Positions 7,262-13,502 of a stretch of 13,502 nt of DNA are shown piece after piece. Under the pieces are notes generated by a model. The model did not search any database. It saw only the letters and a program-made list of their open reading frames with translations, and was not told the DNA's origin. The first letter of the stretch is position 1, and each line of letters starts with the position of its first letter. The position numbers and the translations under genes are program-made. This DNA is from an uncultured Opitutia bacterium. Lineage in GTDB: Bacteria; Verrucomicrobiota; Verrucomicrobiia; Opitutales; Opitutaceae. The stretch is taken from the NCBI GenBank assembly GCA_937952235.1, contig CALFZM010000113.1, forward strand, positions 1 to 13,502. Direction: 5' to 3'.

Positions 7262-7348
7262 GACCACGAAGCACACGGAATACACGAAAGCGCGCGGCAG
7301 CACGATGCCGCAGGCTGGGCTTTCGTGTATTTCGTGTGTTTCGTGGTC
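7262..7348. repeat. Long inverted repeat (accacgaa/cacgaaag family)
   Basis: The left arm 7262-7290 and right arm 7320-7348 are 29 bases each and complementary with two mismatches, around a 29-base centre. The arms are made of the repeating words ACCACGAA, CACACG and TACACGAAAG. CAGAG at the outer left is matched by CTCTG beyond the right arm with a small bulge. It lies between mutT and the dehydratase gene and may be transcribed as a long hairpin. This type of element is dispersed in Verrucomicrobiota and Planctomycetota genomes (recalled family knowledge, not checked here). Confidence 0.85.
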
Positions 7349-7405
7349 TCTGCTCTCTCCCCTCCCCCCTCGACACCCCGCCCCGCTGCGCCACATTCTG
7401 CCGGG

Positions 7406-10159
7406 ATGTCCGCGGATCCGCTGCCACTCCACGCCGTTTCCCGTCTTCCCGCTCCCGGAGACAACGTCGCCATCGCCATCCGCCGGCTCGACGCCGGCGA
7501 GGTGCTGGCGTTCGCGGACGGACCGCGCACCCTCGCGCACACGGTGCTGGAGGGTCACCGGTTCGCGGTCGCACCGATCGCGACCGGCGCATTCCTTTTG
7601 TCTTGGGGACTGCCGTTCGCCCGCGCGCTCGGACCGATCGCCCCCGGCGACTATGTGACCAATGCCGCGATGCTCGAGGGCCTGGCGGTGCGGCGCGTCG
7701 CCGGGCTCCAGTTACCCGCCCAGGCCAACTTCGAGGATTACCTGGAGACCTTCGTGCTCGACGAGGCGACGTTCCGGCCGGGTCCAGAGGTGGCCCGGGT
7801 TGCGGCGCCGCGGACGTTCGCCGGCTACCGTCGGCCGGGACGTCGCGGCGTGGGCACACGCAACACGCTCGTCATTCTCGGCACGACGTCGCACACCGCG
7901 AGTTTCGCCCGCCAGCTCGCGTCCCGGCTGCAACCGCTCGCGCGCGTGCACCCGCAGCTCGATGGCATCGTGGCGATCGCCCATACGGAGGGTGGGGGCC
8001 CCGGCGAACCCAACAACACCCAGGAGATCCTGCGGGCGCTCGGCGGTTTCATGGTGCACCCCAACGTCGGCGCCGTGCTTGCCGTGGACTACGGCACCGA
8101 ACCCGTCACGAACGCCCGGCTCCGCGACTTCATGCGCGCGAACGGCTACCCGCTCGATGACGTGCCGCACCGGTTTCTGACGCTCGACCGCGGGCTCGCC
8201 GCCGGGCTCGCCGAGGGTGAACGCATCGTGCGCGACTGGCTGCCCGCCGTCTCCGCGCAACCCCGGACCGACGAACCGCTGCGCGAGCTGCGCGTCGCGC
8301 TGCAGTGCGGCGGGTCCGATGCGTTTTCCGGCGTATCCGGCAATCCCCTCGCCGGCGCCCTCGTGCACGAGATCATCCGCCACGGCGGCGTGGGCGTCCT
8401 GACCGAGACGGACGAATCGATGGGCGCCGAAAGCTACATGCTGAAGAACGTGCGCGACCTCGCGACCGCGCGCGCTTTTCTCGGCACGCTCGATGCCTTC
8501 CGGGAAAAGCTGCGCTGGCACGGCCTCACGCCCGAGAGCAATCCGTCCGCCGGCAACCGGTTTCGCGGGCTCTACAACATCGCGCTGAAGTCGCTCGGCG
8601 CCGTGCACAAGAAGGACCCGCGCACGCGGCTCGACACCATCATCCGCTACGCGCAGCCGCTGCGGGACCTGGCCGATCCCGGCTTCACGTTCATGAACGG
8701 CCCGGGCAACGACCTCGAGGGCATCGCGGGCCAGGTCGCCGCCGGATGCAACCTGCTGCTCTTCGTGACCGGCAACGGCTCGATCACGAATTTCCCGTTC
8801 GTGCCGACCCTCAAGATCACGACCACGACGCGACGACACCAGCTGCTCATCCACGAAATGGACATCAACGCCGGCCGCTACCTCGATGGCGAGACGATGG
8901 AGGCGCTCACCGCCGATGCGTTCGAAGTCGTCCTCGCCACCGCCTCGGGCCGGAAGACCAACGGCGAGCGCGCCGGCCATTCGCAGGTGTCGATCTGGCG
9001 CAACTGGCGGCAGACCGACACCTCGCACCTCGCCGAGCTTCGCGCCCGCCCCGCGCCGGACGGGATTCCACTCGCGGGCAGCCCGGCGGGTGGAGCAACC
9101 TGTCACCAGGCTGCTGATACACCGTCGGTCCCTCCCTCCGTCAGCTTCCCCGCGTTCCGCACCGACGCCGGCGTCGCCACCGAACGCGTGGCGCTGATCC
9201 TTCCCACCAGCATGTGCTCGACGCAGATCGCGCGGCTGGCGGCCGAGAAACTCAATGCGCAGCAGGTCGGCCGCGACCGGGGCATCTCGCGTTTCGTCGC
9301 GTTCACGCACAGCGAAGGCTGCGGCTTCGGCGGCGACACGATGTACCGGCTCCTCCAGCGCACCTACCACGGCTACGTGGTGCACCCCAATGTCGCCGCC
9401 GCCCTGCTGCTCGAGCACGGTTGCGAGAAGATTCCCAATGACGTCATGCGCCGCCAGCTCGAGACCGCCGGCCTGCCGCTCGACCGCTACGGCTGGGCCA
9501 GCGTTCAGCTCGACGGCGGCATCGACAAGGCGATCGCGAAGATCGAGGCGTGGTTCGCCAGCAAGTTCGCCACCCAGCCCGCAGCGGAGCGCACGCTCGC
9601 CGGCCTCGGCGGACTGAATCTCGCGCTGCTGACCGTCGGCCCGGTGGACGCCGCCACCGCGCAGGTCTGCGCCCGGGTCGCCGCTGACACGCTCGCGCTC
9701 GGTGGCAGCGTCGTGCTGCACGAGGCCGATCCCCTGCTGGCGAATCCGGCGTTCGCCGCGCGCGTGCTCGGGCCCTCCTCCCCGCACGCCACCCTTGCCT
9801 ACGGCCAGCCGATCCAGCGGCGCGGCCTGCACGTCGTCGCAAGCGAGACCGAGCATGCGGTCGAGAACATCACCGGCTTCGGCGGCAACGGCGCCCACCT
9901 GGTGCTCGCCGTGGCCGGCGACCATGCGTTGCAGGGCCATCCGCTGTTGCCGGTCCTGCAGATCGCCGAACCGCACCGGCGCGGCGTGCTCCCGGCCGAT
10001 GACCTCGATCTTTTCCTCACCGGCGACGAGCCCGCCGACCTCGCGACGTTGCGGCAGGCGCTCGTCGACGTCGCCCAGCGCACCCGCGTGCCGGTGGCGA
10101 ACGCTCAGGGCTTCGTCGATTTCCAACTGACCCGGGGATTGCTCGGCCTCACGACCTGA
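7406..10159 (+). CDS. Double-length UxaA/GarD-family dehydratase, internally duplicated
   Basis: A 917-aa protein of the altronate/galactarate dehydratase family, which removes water from sugar acids to give 2-keto-3-deoxy products; usual length is about 500. Order: SAF-like N-domain (about 15-90), second domain A (about 139-280), catalytic-type C domain A (about 295-535) with CGGSDAFSGVSGNPLAG at 301-317 and INAGRYLDGETM, a linker (541-590), then a second domain B (594-720) and C domain B (735-917). Half B repeats half A: HTEGGG versus HSEGCG, MVHPNVGAVLAVDYGTE versus VVHPNVAAALLLEHGCE. Half A has lost the family's cysteines in the second domain; half B has lost the CGGSD motif. ATG 7406 is chosen because the earlier GTG lies inside the inverted repeat. 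Substrate unknown. Confidence 0.9.
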   Translation: MSADPLPLHAVSRLPAPGDNVAIAIRRLDAGEVLAFADGPRTLAHTVLEGHRFAVAPIATGAFLLSWGLPFARALGPIAPGDYVTNAAMLEGLAVRRVAGLQLPAQANFEDYLETFVLDEATFRPGPEVARVAAPRTFAGYRRPGRRGVGTRNTLVILGTTSHTASFARQLASRLQPLARVHPQLDGIVAIAHTEGGGPGEPNNTQEILRALGGFMVHPNVGAVLAVDYGTEPVTNARLRDFMRANGYPLDDVPHRFLTLDRGLAAGLAEGERIVRDWLPAVSAQPRTDEPLRELRVALQCGGSDAFSGVSGNPLAGALVHEIIRHGGVGVLTETDESMGAESYMLKNVRDLATARAFLGTLDAFREKLRWHGLTPESNPSAGNRFRGLYNIALKSLGAVHKKDPRTRLDTIIRYAQPLRDLADPGFTFMNGPGNDLEGIAGQVAAGCNLLLFVTGNGSITNFPFVPTLKITTTTRRHQLLIHEMDINAGRYLDGETMEALTADAFEVVLATASGRKTNGERAGHSQVSIWRNWRQTDTSHLAELRARPAPDGIPLAGSPAGGATCHQAADTPSVPPSVSFPAFRTDAGVATERVALILPTSMCSTQIARLAAEKLNAQQVGRDRGISRFVAFTHSEGCGFGGDTMYRLLQRTYHGYVVHPNVAAALLLEHGCEKIPNDVMRRQLETAGLPLDRYGWASVQLDGGIDKAIAKIEAWFASKFATQPAAERTLAGLGGLNLALLTVGPVDAATAQVCARVAADTLALGGSVVLHEADPLLANPAFAARVLGPSSPHATLAYGQPIQRRGLHVVASETEHAVENITGFGGNGAHLVLAVAGDHALQGHPLLPVLQIAEPHRRGVLPADDLDLFLTGDEPADLATLRQALVDVAQRTRVPVANAQGFVDFQLTRGLLGLTT
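9089..9117. repeat. Dispersed hairpin module inside the dehydratase linker
   Basis: GGTGGAGC, then CCTGTC, CCAGG and GCTGA match module (ii) of the 246-bp repeat (156-184 and 402-430) at 25 of 29 positions. The stem is retained as AGCAACCTG / CAGGCTGCT with one mismatch, including one compensated C-G to A-T pair. It is read in frame as part of GGATCHQAAD (residues 562-571) in the linker between the two dehydratase halves. Confidence 0.7.
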
Positions 10160-10191
10160 CGTGGGCGCGTCTTCCCTGGGGAAGCGGCTCT

Positions 10192-10233
10192 ACGCCGCGA
10201 CTGAACGTGAGGCCGAGCGCCCGGTCGCGGCGT
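10192..10233. repeat. Inverted repeat downstream of the dehydratase gene
   Basis: ACGCCGCGAC (10192-10201) and GTCGCGGCGT (10224-10233) are perfectly complementary across 22 bases. No T tract follows. It begins 32 bases after the dehydratase stop and could protect the mRNA 3' end or be another dispersed palindrome. The rest of 10160-10317 shows no gene. Confidence 0.6.
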
Positions 10234-10317
10234 GAAGGCGTGGGCACGTCACGACCCAAGCGGTCGCAGCGCTTGCAATCACGCCCCATCGCCGCATGGT
10301 TCGCCGTCCTGTTCTTT

Positions 10318-10359
10318 GATTGGTTGCACGAACCAATCCGCGATCGCCCTCCGGCGATC
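10318..10359 (+). promoter_or_regulatory. Two adjacent inverted repeats upstream of ssrA
   Basis: GATTGGTT-GCACG-AACCAATC (10318-10338, 8-bp arms) is followed after three bases by GATCGCC-CTCC-GGCGATC (10342-10359, 7-bp arms). They end 8 bases before the mature tmRNA 5' end. They may lie in the tmRNA promoter as operators, or in the precursor as hairpins near the RNase P cut. No convincing -10/-35 pair could be fixed. Confidence 0.5.
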
Positions 10360-10367
10360 CGTATTTC

Positions 10368-10722
10368 GGGGGTGTTCTGGATTCTACCCTTGGTTGGAGT
10401 GCGCCGCTGCCTGTCGAGAGTCGTGGGCCTCTCGTTAATCCCCCTGCGAAAAAACAAACGGCAAAACTGAAGAAATGCCCCTGGCTGCTTAATGTCAGCC
10501 ACGTCGGTCTAGCGACACCTGCTAGCTGGAACTGACGTCGACAGCAGGCATGGCGCGTGGAGCGGTCCGCGGACCGCGCGCTGTATCTTCCATCCGGGGA
10601 CTGGCGGGTGCTCAAGCGCGTGAGGCGGCATGGCACCGGCGAGATCAAAGTCTCACTATAACAGGTAGACGCGGTGCGCGAAGGTCAGGGGCACGCGGGT
10701 TCAAATCCCGCCACCTCCACCA
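10368..10722 (+). ncRNA. ssrA: tmRNA (transfer-messenger RNA)
   Basis: tmRNA rescues stalled ribosomes and tags the nascent peptide for proteolysis. The 5' end GGGGGTG (10368-10374), followed by TTCTGGATTCTA, pairs with CACCTCC (10712-10718) as a 7-bp acceptor stem with one G-U, then A and an encoded CCA at 10720-10722. The T arm GCGGG-TTCAAAT-CCCGC is at 10695-10711. P2 is supported by CTGCCTG/CAGGTAG (10407-10413 with 10662-10668), continuing with 10399-10406 against 10672-10679. A first pseudoknot is visible: CGAGAG/CTCTCG (10415-10420 with 10429-10434), with loop GGG able to pair with CCCCC at 10440-10444. The tag frame ends CTG GCT GCT TAA at 10481-10492, inside a GGCTG/CAGCC stem. The length of 355 nt is typical. 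Its 3' end is the junction with the integrase element. Confidence 0.93.
10448..10492 (+). other. Probable tmRNA tag-peptide reading frame
   Basis: The frame that ends in the expected LAA-stop reads EKTNGKTEEMPLAA from GAA at 10448, stop TAA 10490-10492. The terminal L-A-A matches the usual protease-recognition end. The resume codon is uncertain: the codon before GAA in this frame is TGC, and the GCG at 10446-10448 that would give alanine is out of frame. Confidence 0.7.
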
Positions 10723-10730
10723 TTTTATTC

Positions 10731-10755
10731 CTCTGCACTGCAATGACTTGCAGAG
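10731..10755 (+). other. Hairpin between ssrA and the integrase
   Basis: CTCTGCA (10731-10737) and TGCAGAG (10749-10755) form a perfect 7-bp stem just after the tmRNA end. It is not followed by a T tract, although TTTT precedes it. It might be an integrase arm site or part of tmRNA 3' processing. Confidence 0.35.
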
Positions 10756-10819
10756 ATATTCTACCCAGTCCTGCCAGATTCCTGCCAAAAAGCTTGGGTT
10801 TTCTGCGCCGTCTGGCATA

Positions 10820-12120
10820 ATGCTGCGCATGGCGGCAACACGTACGGGACAGAACAAACTCAAGCAGTGGGAGCACCCGGCCAAGAGCGGCATCTGGATC
10901 GCTGAGGTCCTGAACCGATCGGGCGGCGAGTCGTTCGGGGTAAGTTACAAGGTCACGTTGCCCGCGAAGCTCGCTGGCACTCGGCAGCGGAAGCAGTTCG
11001 GCACCCAGGCACTCGCAGAGGAGTTTGCCACTTCCGAGCAGGATCGGTTGAGGCGCCAGGGCCAGGAGGGTCTTTCACTCACGCCCGCGCAGCGACGCGA
11101 AGTCGCAACCGCGCTGGAGCGGCTCGCTCCGGCGGGCATCGGGATACTCGAGGCCGTGGAGTTCGCGCTCCGGCACATGCGGCCTGAAGGCGGCGACCGC
11201 ACGGTGAAAGAGGTCGTGGACGAGATGGTCGCCATGAAGAAGGGGTGGCTCGCGACGGGCGAACTCCGCCCGAGCAGCTTCCGCGATTTCAAACAGCGCG
11301 CAGAGCGCTTCGCGGATTACTTCGGCAGTGCTCAGGTGAAGAGTGTCACGTTGCCAGAGGTGAAGACGTGGCTCCGCTCTCTCGGCCTGTCCGGGCGCAG
11401 CGTGAAGAACTACCGCATGACGGCTTCCGAGATCATGCGGCACTCGCACACGAAGAAGTATCGGGCCGACAATCCGCTCGATGAGTTCTCCAAGTCGGAC
11501 CGGCGGGAGTTGGAGCCAGGCGGCGAGAATTTCCGCGAGCCGGCGATGCGGAGCGTCTGCTGACAACCGCTTTCGCGAATCCCGAACTCGATCTAGGCGC
11601 CGCGGTCGCGCTCGGCCTCTTCTGCGGCATCCGCACGGAGGAATTGAAGCGGCTCGATTGGAGCGCAGTGCGCCTGGACGATCCGAAGCCGTTCGTGAAG
11701 ATCGATCGCACGATCGCGAAGAAGCGGCGCATCCGCAATGTGGATATGCCGCCGTGCTGTGTCGTGTGGTTGCGCGCGTGGCCGAATCGGCAAGGCGCGG
11801 TCGCACGAAACAGCTACATCACGGACTACGTGAAACGCTTCGCGAAGCTCACTCGTCTGGCGGGATTTGGGCGGGCCGAGAACGATGGCACATGGGTTTC
11901 GACCTGGGACGATAACGCGATGCGCCATTCGTTCGGCAGCTACACCTTCGCGCTCACCGGCGACAGCATGAGGACGTCGGTGCAGATGGGGCATCGGGCC
12001 AGCGACCAAGTCCTTTTCGATCACTACCGCGCGCTCACGACGAAGGAAACGGCCGAGGCGTACTTCGGCATTCTCCCGAAAACGGAGGTCGGCGGCGTCG
12101 TTCAGTTCGCAGTGGCGTAG
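10820..12120 (+). pseudogene. Tyrosine recombinase/integrase broken by a frameshift
   Basis: The N-terminal part reads from ATG 10820 (or 10829, MAATRTGQNK) to a stop at 11561-11563 in one frame. It contains a basic N-terminus and a SAM-like core-binding domain around TVKEVVDEMVAMKKG to NPLDEFSKSD. The catalytic part continues in another frame from about 11520 to the stop at 12118-12120: GDAERLLTTAF, LFCGIRTEELKRLDW with the box I arginine, a basic beta-hairpin IAKKRRIRNVDMPP, NAMRHSFGSY (box II, Asn at the usual first His), MGH and the DHY tyrosine. Adding one T to the TTT at 11530-11532 would join the halves as ENFPRAGDAERLL, giving a normal length of about 430 aa. No canonical slippery heptamer is seen, so decay or a sequencing error is more likely than programmed shifting. 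Confidence 0.85.
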
Positions 12121-12178
12121 CGCCCCTTGGCGCCAGAACGGCGCGAAAAGGTGCTTAAAAACTGTGGACAGCGCGAAT

Positions 12179-12201
12179 TGCGCGCGGAGAACTCGCGCGC
12201 A
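12179..12201 (+). other. GC-rich hairpin after the integrase
   Basis: TGCGCGCG-GAGAACT-CGCGCGCA is a perfect 8-bp stem in the 176-base gap between the integrase and the first HTH gene. No T tract follows. It could be a recombinase or Xis binding site or an mRNA structure. Confidence 0.4.
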
Positions 12202-12248
12202 GTCCCGCAGTGTTTCCCGACAATTTCCGTCGGAAGCATAGCATCGGC

Positions 12249-12273
12249 CGCCGCGCATCCCGCGCGGCGTTTT
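12249..12273 (+). terminator. Possible intrinsic terminator before the HTH genes
   Basis: CGCCGCGC-ATCCC-GCGCGGCG is a perfect 8-bp stem followed by TTTT, ending 23 bases before the first HTH start codon. It may end integrase transcription or attenuate read-through into the cassette. The short T tract lowers confidence. Confidence 0.5.
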
Positions 12274-12296
12274 GAAGATGAGCGGGTATTCACGTT

Positions 12297-12500
12297 ATGG
12301 AAACGAAAGTGGAATCGCCTCAGCTTCTAAAACGGGCTGAGGTCGCGAAGCTCCTGCGAGTTTCGCCGCGAAGCATTGACCGACTCTGCCGAACCGGACG
12401 CCTTCGGCGAATCTGGATCACCAATCGTCTGGTTCGCTTCCTCGAATCCGATGTCACTCGAATGGTTCAGCGGCAGCGGACGAAAGGAGGCGCGAGATGA
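12297..12500 (+). CDS. Small helix-turn-helix protein, excisionase/MerR-like
   Basis: A 67-aa protein consisting of a single winged-HTH of the excisionase (HTH_17/MerR-like) type: LLKRAEVAKLLRVSPRSIDR forms the helix-turn-helix, then the wing GRLRRIWITNRLVRF and a last helix LESDVTRMVQRQ. Such proteins bind DNA near attachment sites (Xis) or act as small regulators. Its place just after the integrase fits a directionality factor, but this is inference. The start lies 23 bases after a possible terminator with no clear Shine-Dalgarno. Its stop overlaps the next start as ATGA (12497-12500). Confidence 0.8.
   Translation: METKVESPQLLKRAEVAKLLRVSPRSIDRLCRTGRLRRIWITNRLVRFLESDVTRMVQRQRTKGGAR
12482..12490 (+). 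promoter_or_regulatory. Strong Shine-Dalgarno for the second HTH gene
   Basis: GAAAGGAGG ends 6 bases before the ATG at 12497. It is a near-perfect anti-16S match, whereas the chromosomal genes upstream in the window show none. It lies inside the coding end of the first HTH gene and supports the overlapping start. Confidence 0.8.
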
Positions 12501-12724
12501 AGGCGCCTGCAGTTTCTTCGCCGACGGAGTTCTCGCCGGCCGAACTTCGGCGCAATCCGCCGCGACTTTTGAACTTTCGAGAGCTCTGCGTCTTTCTCGA
12601 CATCAGCGAACGCCACGCCCGCCAGCTCGTCGCAGATCGCAAGCTTCCCGTCATTCGACTCGGCAAGTGTCTCTTGTTCGACACGAGCCGGATCCTCGCA
12701 GCCCTCGAAAAGATGTCCGCATGA
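12497..12724 (+). CDS. Second small helix-turn-helix protein
   Basis: A 75-aa protein with an N-terminal tail rich in Pro and Ser, then an HTH of the same excisionase-like class: LLNFRELCVFLDISERHARQ, the wing DRKLPVIRLGKCLLFDTSRI and the end LAALEKMSA. It is related in layout, though not closely in sequence, to the preceding protein. Start and stop both overlap neighbours as ATGA (12497-12500 and 12721-12724), so the three cassette genes are very probably one translationally coupled operon. It could be an excisionase, a repressor or a loader that regulates the helicase gene; the sequence does not decide. Confidence 0.8.
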   Translation: MKAPAVSSPTEFSPAELRRNPPRLLNFRELCVFLDISERHARQLVADRKLPVIRLGKCLLFDTSRILAALEKMSA

Positions 12725-13502
12725 GTGCGCTGACACGAAGAGGGGCCGCGGTGATCGAGACACCAGCGGCCCCCCAGACGATTCACGAGACGACGGACCA
12801 ACTCGAATCGCCCGCAAAGCTGTCGTCAATCGGAGATAACCACCCCGGCGAGGTGCTCGACTTCGAATCGCCAGCCACTCTCGAGCTCAATGTCCCGAGT
12901 CCAGACTCGCACGGATCTGAGGCAAGCGCCTGCGCGGCACGGGACGAATCATGGGAGCGCGCCGCGCCAGTTCACGCCCGCGCCCGGGGCCTCGAACGCG
13001 ATCGACGAAAGGAGGTGCCGCCGGCGAAGGCTTCGCGGCCGCTCGCGCCTCGACTTCATGGTGCCGCAGCCGCGCCGCCCATCGTCCGCGAGCTGCCTCA
13101 CAGCGCCGAAGCTGAGGAGCATCTGCTCGCGTCCTGCATGCTCGATGGCGCTGACGTTATGCCACGGTGCGAAGCGGCCGGCCTTTCGCCCGCGTCATTC
13201 TACGATCCGAAGCACGCCATCCTCTTCGACTGCATCGCGAGCCTTCACCGTCGCGGACTGCCATCAGAGGCCGCGAACGTCGCCGAAGAGTTGAAGACCA
13301 CGCGCCAGCTCGACCAGGTCGGCGGTTACCCATTTCTCCTCCACGTCAGCAGCCGCGTCCCGACGACGGCGCAGGCGGGGTACTTCATCGAAAAGGTCCG
13401 CGAGCTGTCCGTGCTGCGACAGATCATCCGCGCGGCTACAGGTGCCGTCGAAGACTGCTACGGTTTCACGGGCGGCGATATCGCAGCGTTCGCCGCCGAG
13501 AT
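12721..13502 (+). CDS. DnaB-like replicative helicase, N-terminal part (runs off the window)
   Basis: The frame opens at ATG 12721, overlapping the HTH stop, and stays open to the edge (260 residues). Residues 1 to about 120 are low-complexity and rich in Ala, Pro and Glu. Residues about 125-247 match the DnaB N-terminal domain: LPHSAEAEEHLLASCML, then FYDPKHAILFDCIASLHRRG, LDQVGGYPFLLHVSSRVPTT and YFIEKVRELSVLRQIIRAAT, the last fitting the VREKALLR-type end of the domain. DnaB unwinds DNA at replication forks and binds primase through this domain. The ATPase part would lie to the right of the window, so a full helicase is expected but not seen. The long disordered N-terminus is unusual for chromosomal DnaB and suggests an element-encoded copy. 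Confidence 0.8.
   Translation, partial: MSALTRRGAAVIETPAAPQTIHETTDQLESPAKLSSIGDNHPGEVLDFESPATLELNVPSPDSHGSEASACAARDESWERAAPVHARARGLERDRRKEVPPAKASRPLAPRLHGAAAAPPIVRELPHSAEAEEHLLASCMLDGADVMPRCEAAGLSPASFYDPKHAILFDCIASLHRRGLPSEAANVAEELKTTRQLDQVGGYPFLLHVSSRVPTTAQAGYFIEKVRELSVLRQIIRAATGAVEDCYGFTGGDIAAFAAE

Larger units (their letters stand above)
10720..13502 (+). mobile_element. ssrA-integrated genomic island or phage-satellite-like element (partial)
   Basis: An integrase gene begins about 100 bases after the CCA end of tmRNA, in the same direction, the classic arrangement of elements that use the ssrA 3' end as attachment site. It is followed by two coupled HTH proteins and a DnaB-type protein with a strong Shine-Dalgarno in the cassette, unlike the upstream genes. 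The intact tmRNA end would be one attachment site; the distal copy is not in the window. Satellite, prophage, ICE and plasmid-like island all remain possible because no capsid, relaxase or packaging gene is seen. Confidence 0.65.

Noticed and set aside
7712..10126. 804-codon minus-strand frame opposite the dehydratase
   Set aside because: Composition is Arg/Gly/Val-rich and motif-free, while the plus strand has continuous family similarity; shadow frame.
10550..10819. Upstream extension of the integrase frame
   Set aside because: It lies within and just after the tmRNA gene; the protein starts at ATG 10820 or 10829.
11485..11563. Programmed -1 frameshifting in the integrase
   Set aside because: No X-XXY-YYZ slippery heptamer in the correct frame was found in the overlap; simple mutation or sequencing error is the more economical reading.
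12171..12179. DnaA-box-like CTGTGGACA near the helicase cassette
   Set aside because: Only a partial match to the consensus and a single site, so no replication origin can be claimed.

Overview
The window looks like a high-GC chromosome segment from a Verrucomicrobiota bacterium, probably Opitutaceae-like. This is an inference from three things: dispersed palindromic repeat families of the 'ttcatcctgtc/gacaggatgaa' and 'accacgaa..cacgaaag' type, host-type genes that mostly lack Shine-Dalgarno sequences, and the overall protein character. No 16S or other decisive marker is present.

Layout. 1-628: no gene, but two full and one truncated copy of a 246-bp tandem repeat built from three hairpin modules. 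634-3319 (minus strand): a four-gene set read right to left, ygfZ (Fe-S/folate-linked protein), a 71-aa protein coupled to it by ATGA, an HU-type DNA-binding protein and an inositol monophosphatase family protein. 3320-3577: a divergent intergenic leader with a near-perfect intrinsic terminator ahead of a type I DAHP synthase. 3578-5684 (plus strand): DAHP synthase and malate dehydrogenase, closed by a strong terminator. 5736-6783 (minus strand): an unrecognised 231-aa protein and an 88-aa membrane protein. 6853-7248 (plus strand): a MutT-like Nudix hydrolase. 7262-7348: an inverted repeat. 7406-10159: a 917-aa altronate/galactarate dehydratase-family protein that is an internal tandem duplication.

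10368-10722 is a complete tmRNA gene (ssrA): both halves of the tRNA-like domain, P2, a pseudoknot and a tag reading frame ending in LAA. Directly after its CCA end comes a genomic island or phage-satellite-like element that runs off the right edge. It holds a tyrosine recombinase broken by a one-base frameshift (10820-12120), two small helix-turn-helix proteins and a gene with a DnaB-type helicase N-terminal domain, the last three linked by ATGA stop/start overlaps.

The points most worth a second look are the double dehydratase, whose two halves have lost opposite sets of motifs, with a module of the dispersed repeat family sitting in its linker; the ssrA-integrated element with its frameshifted integrase and coupled HTH-HTH-helicase cassette; and the terminator-bearing leader before DAHP synthase.
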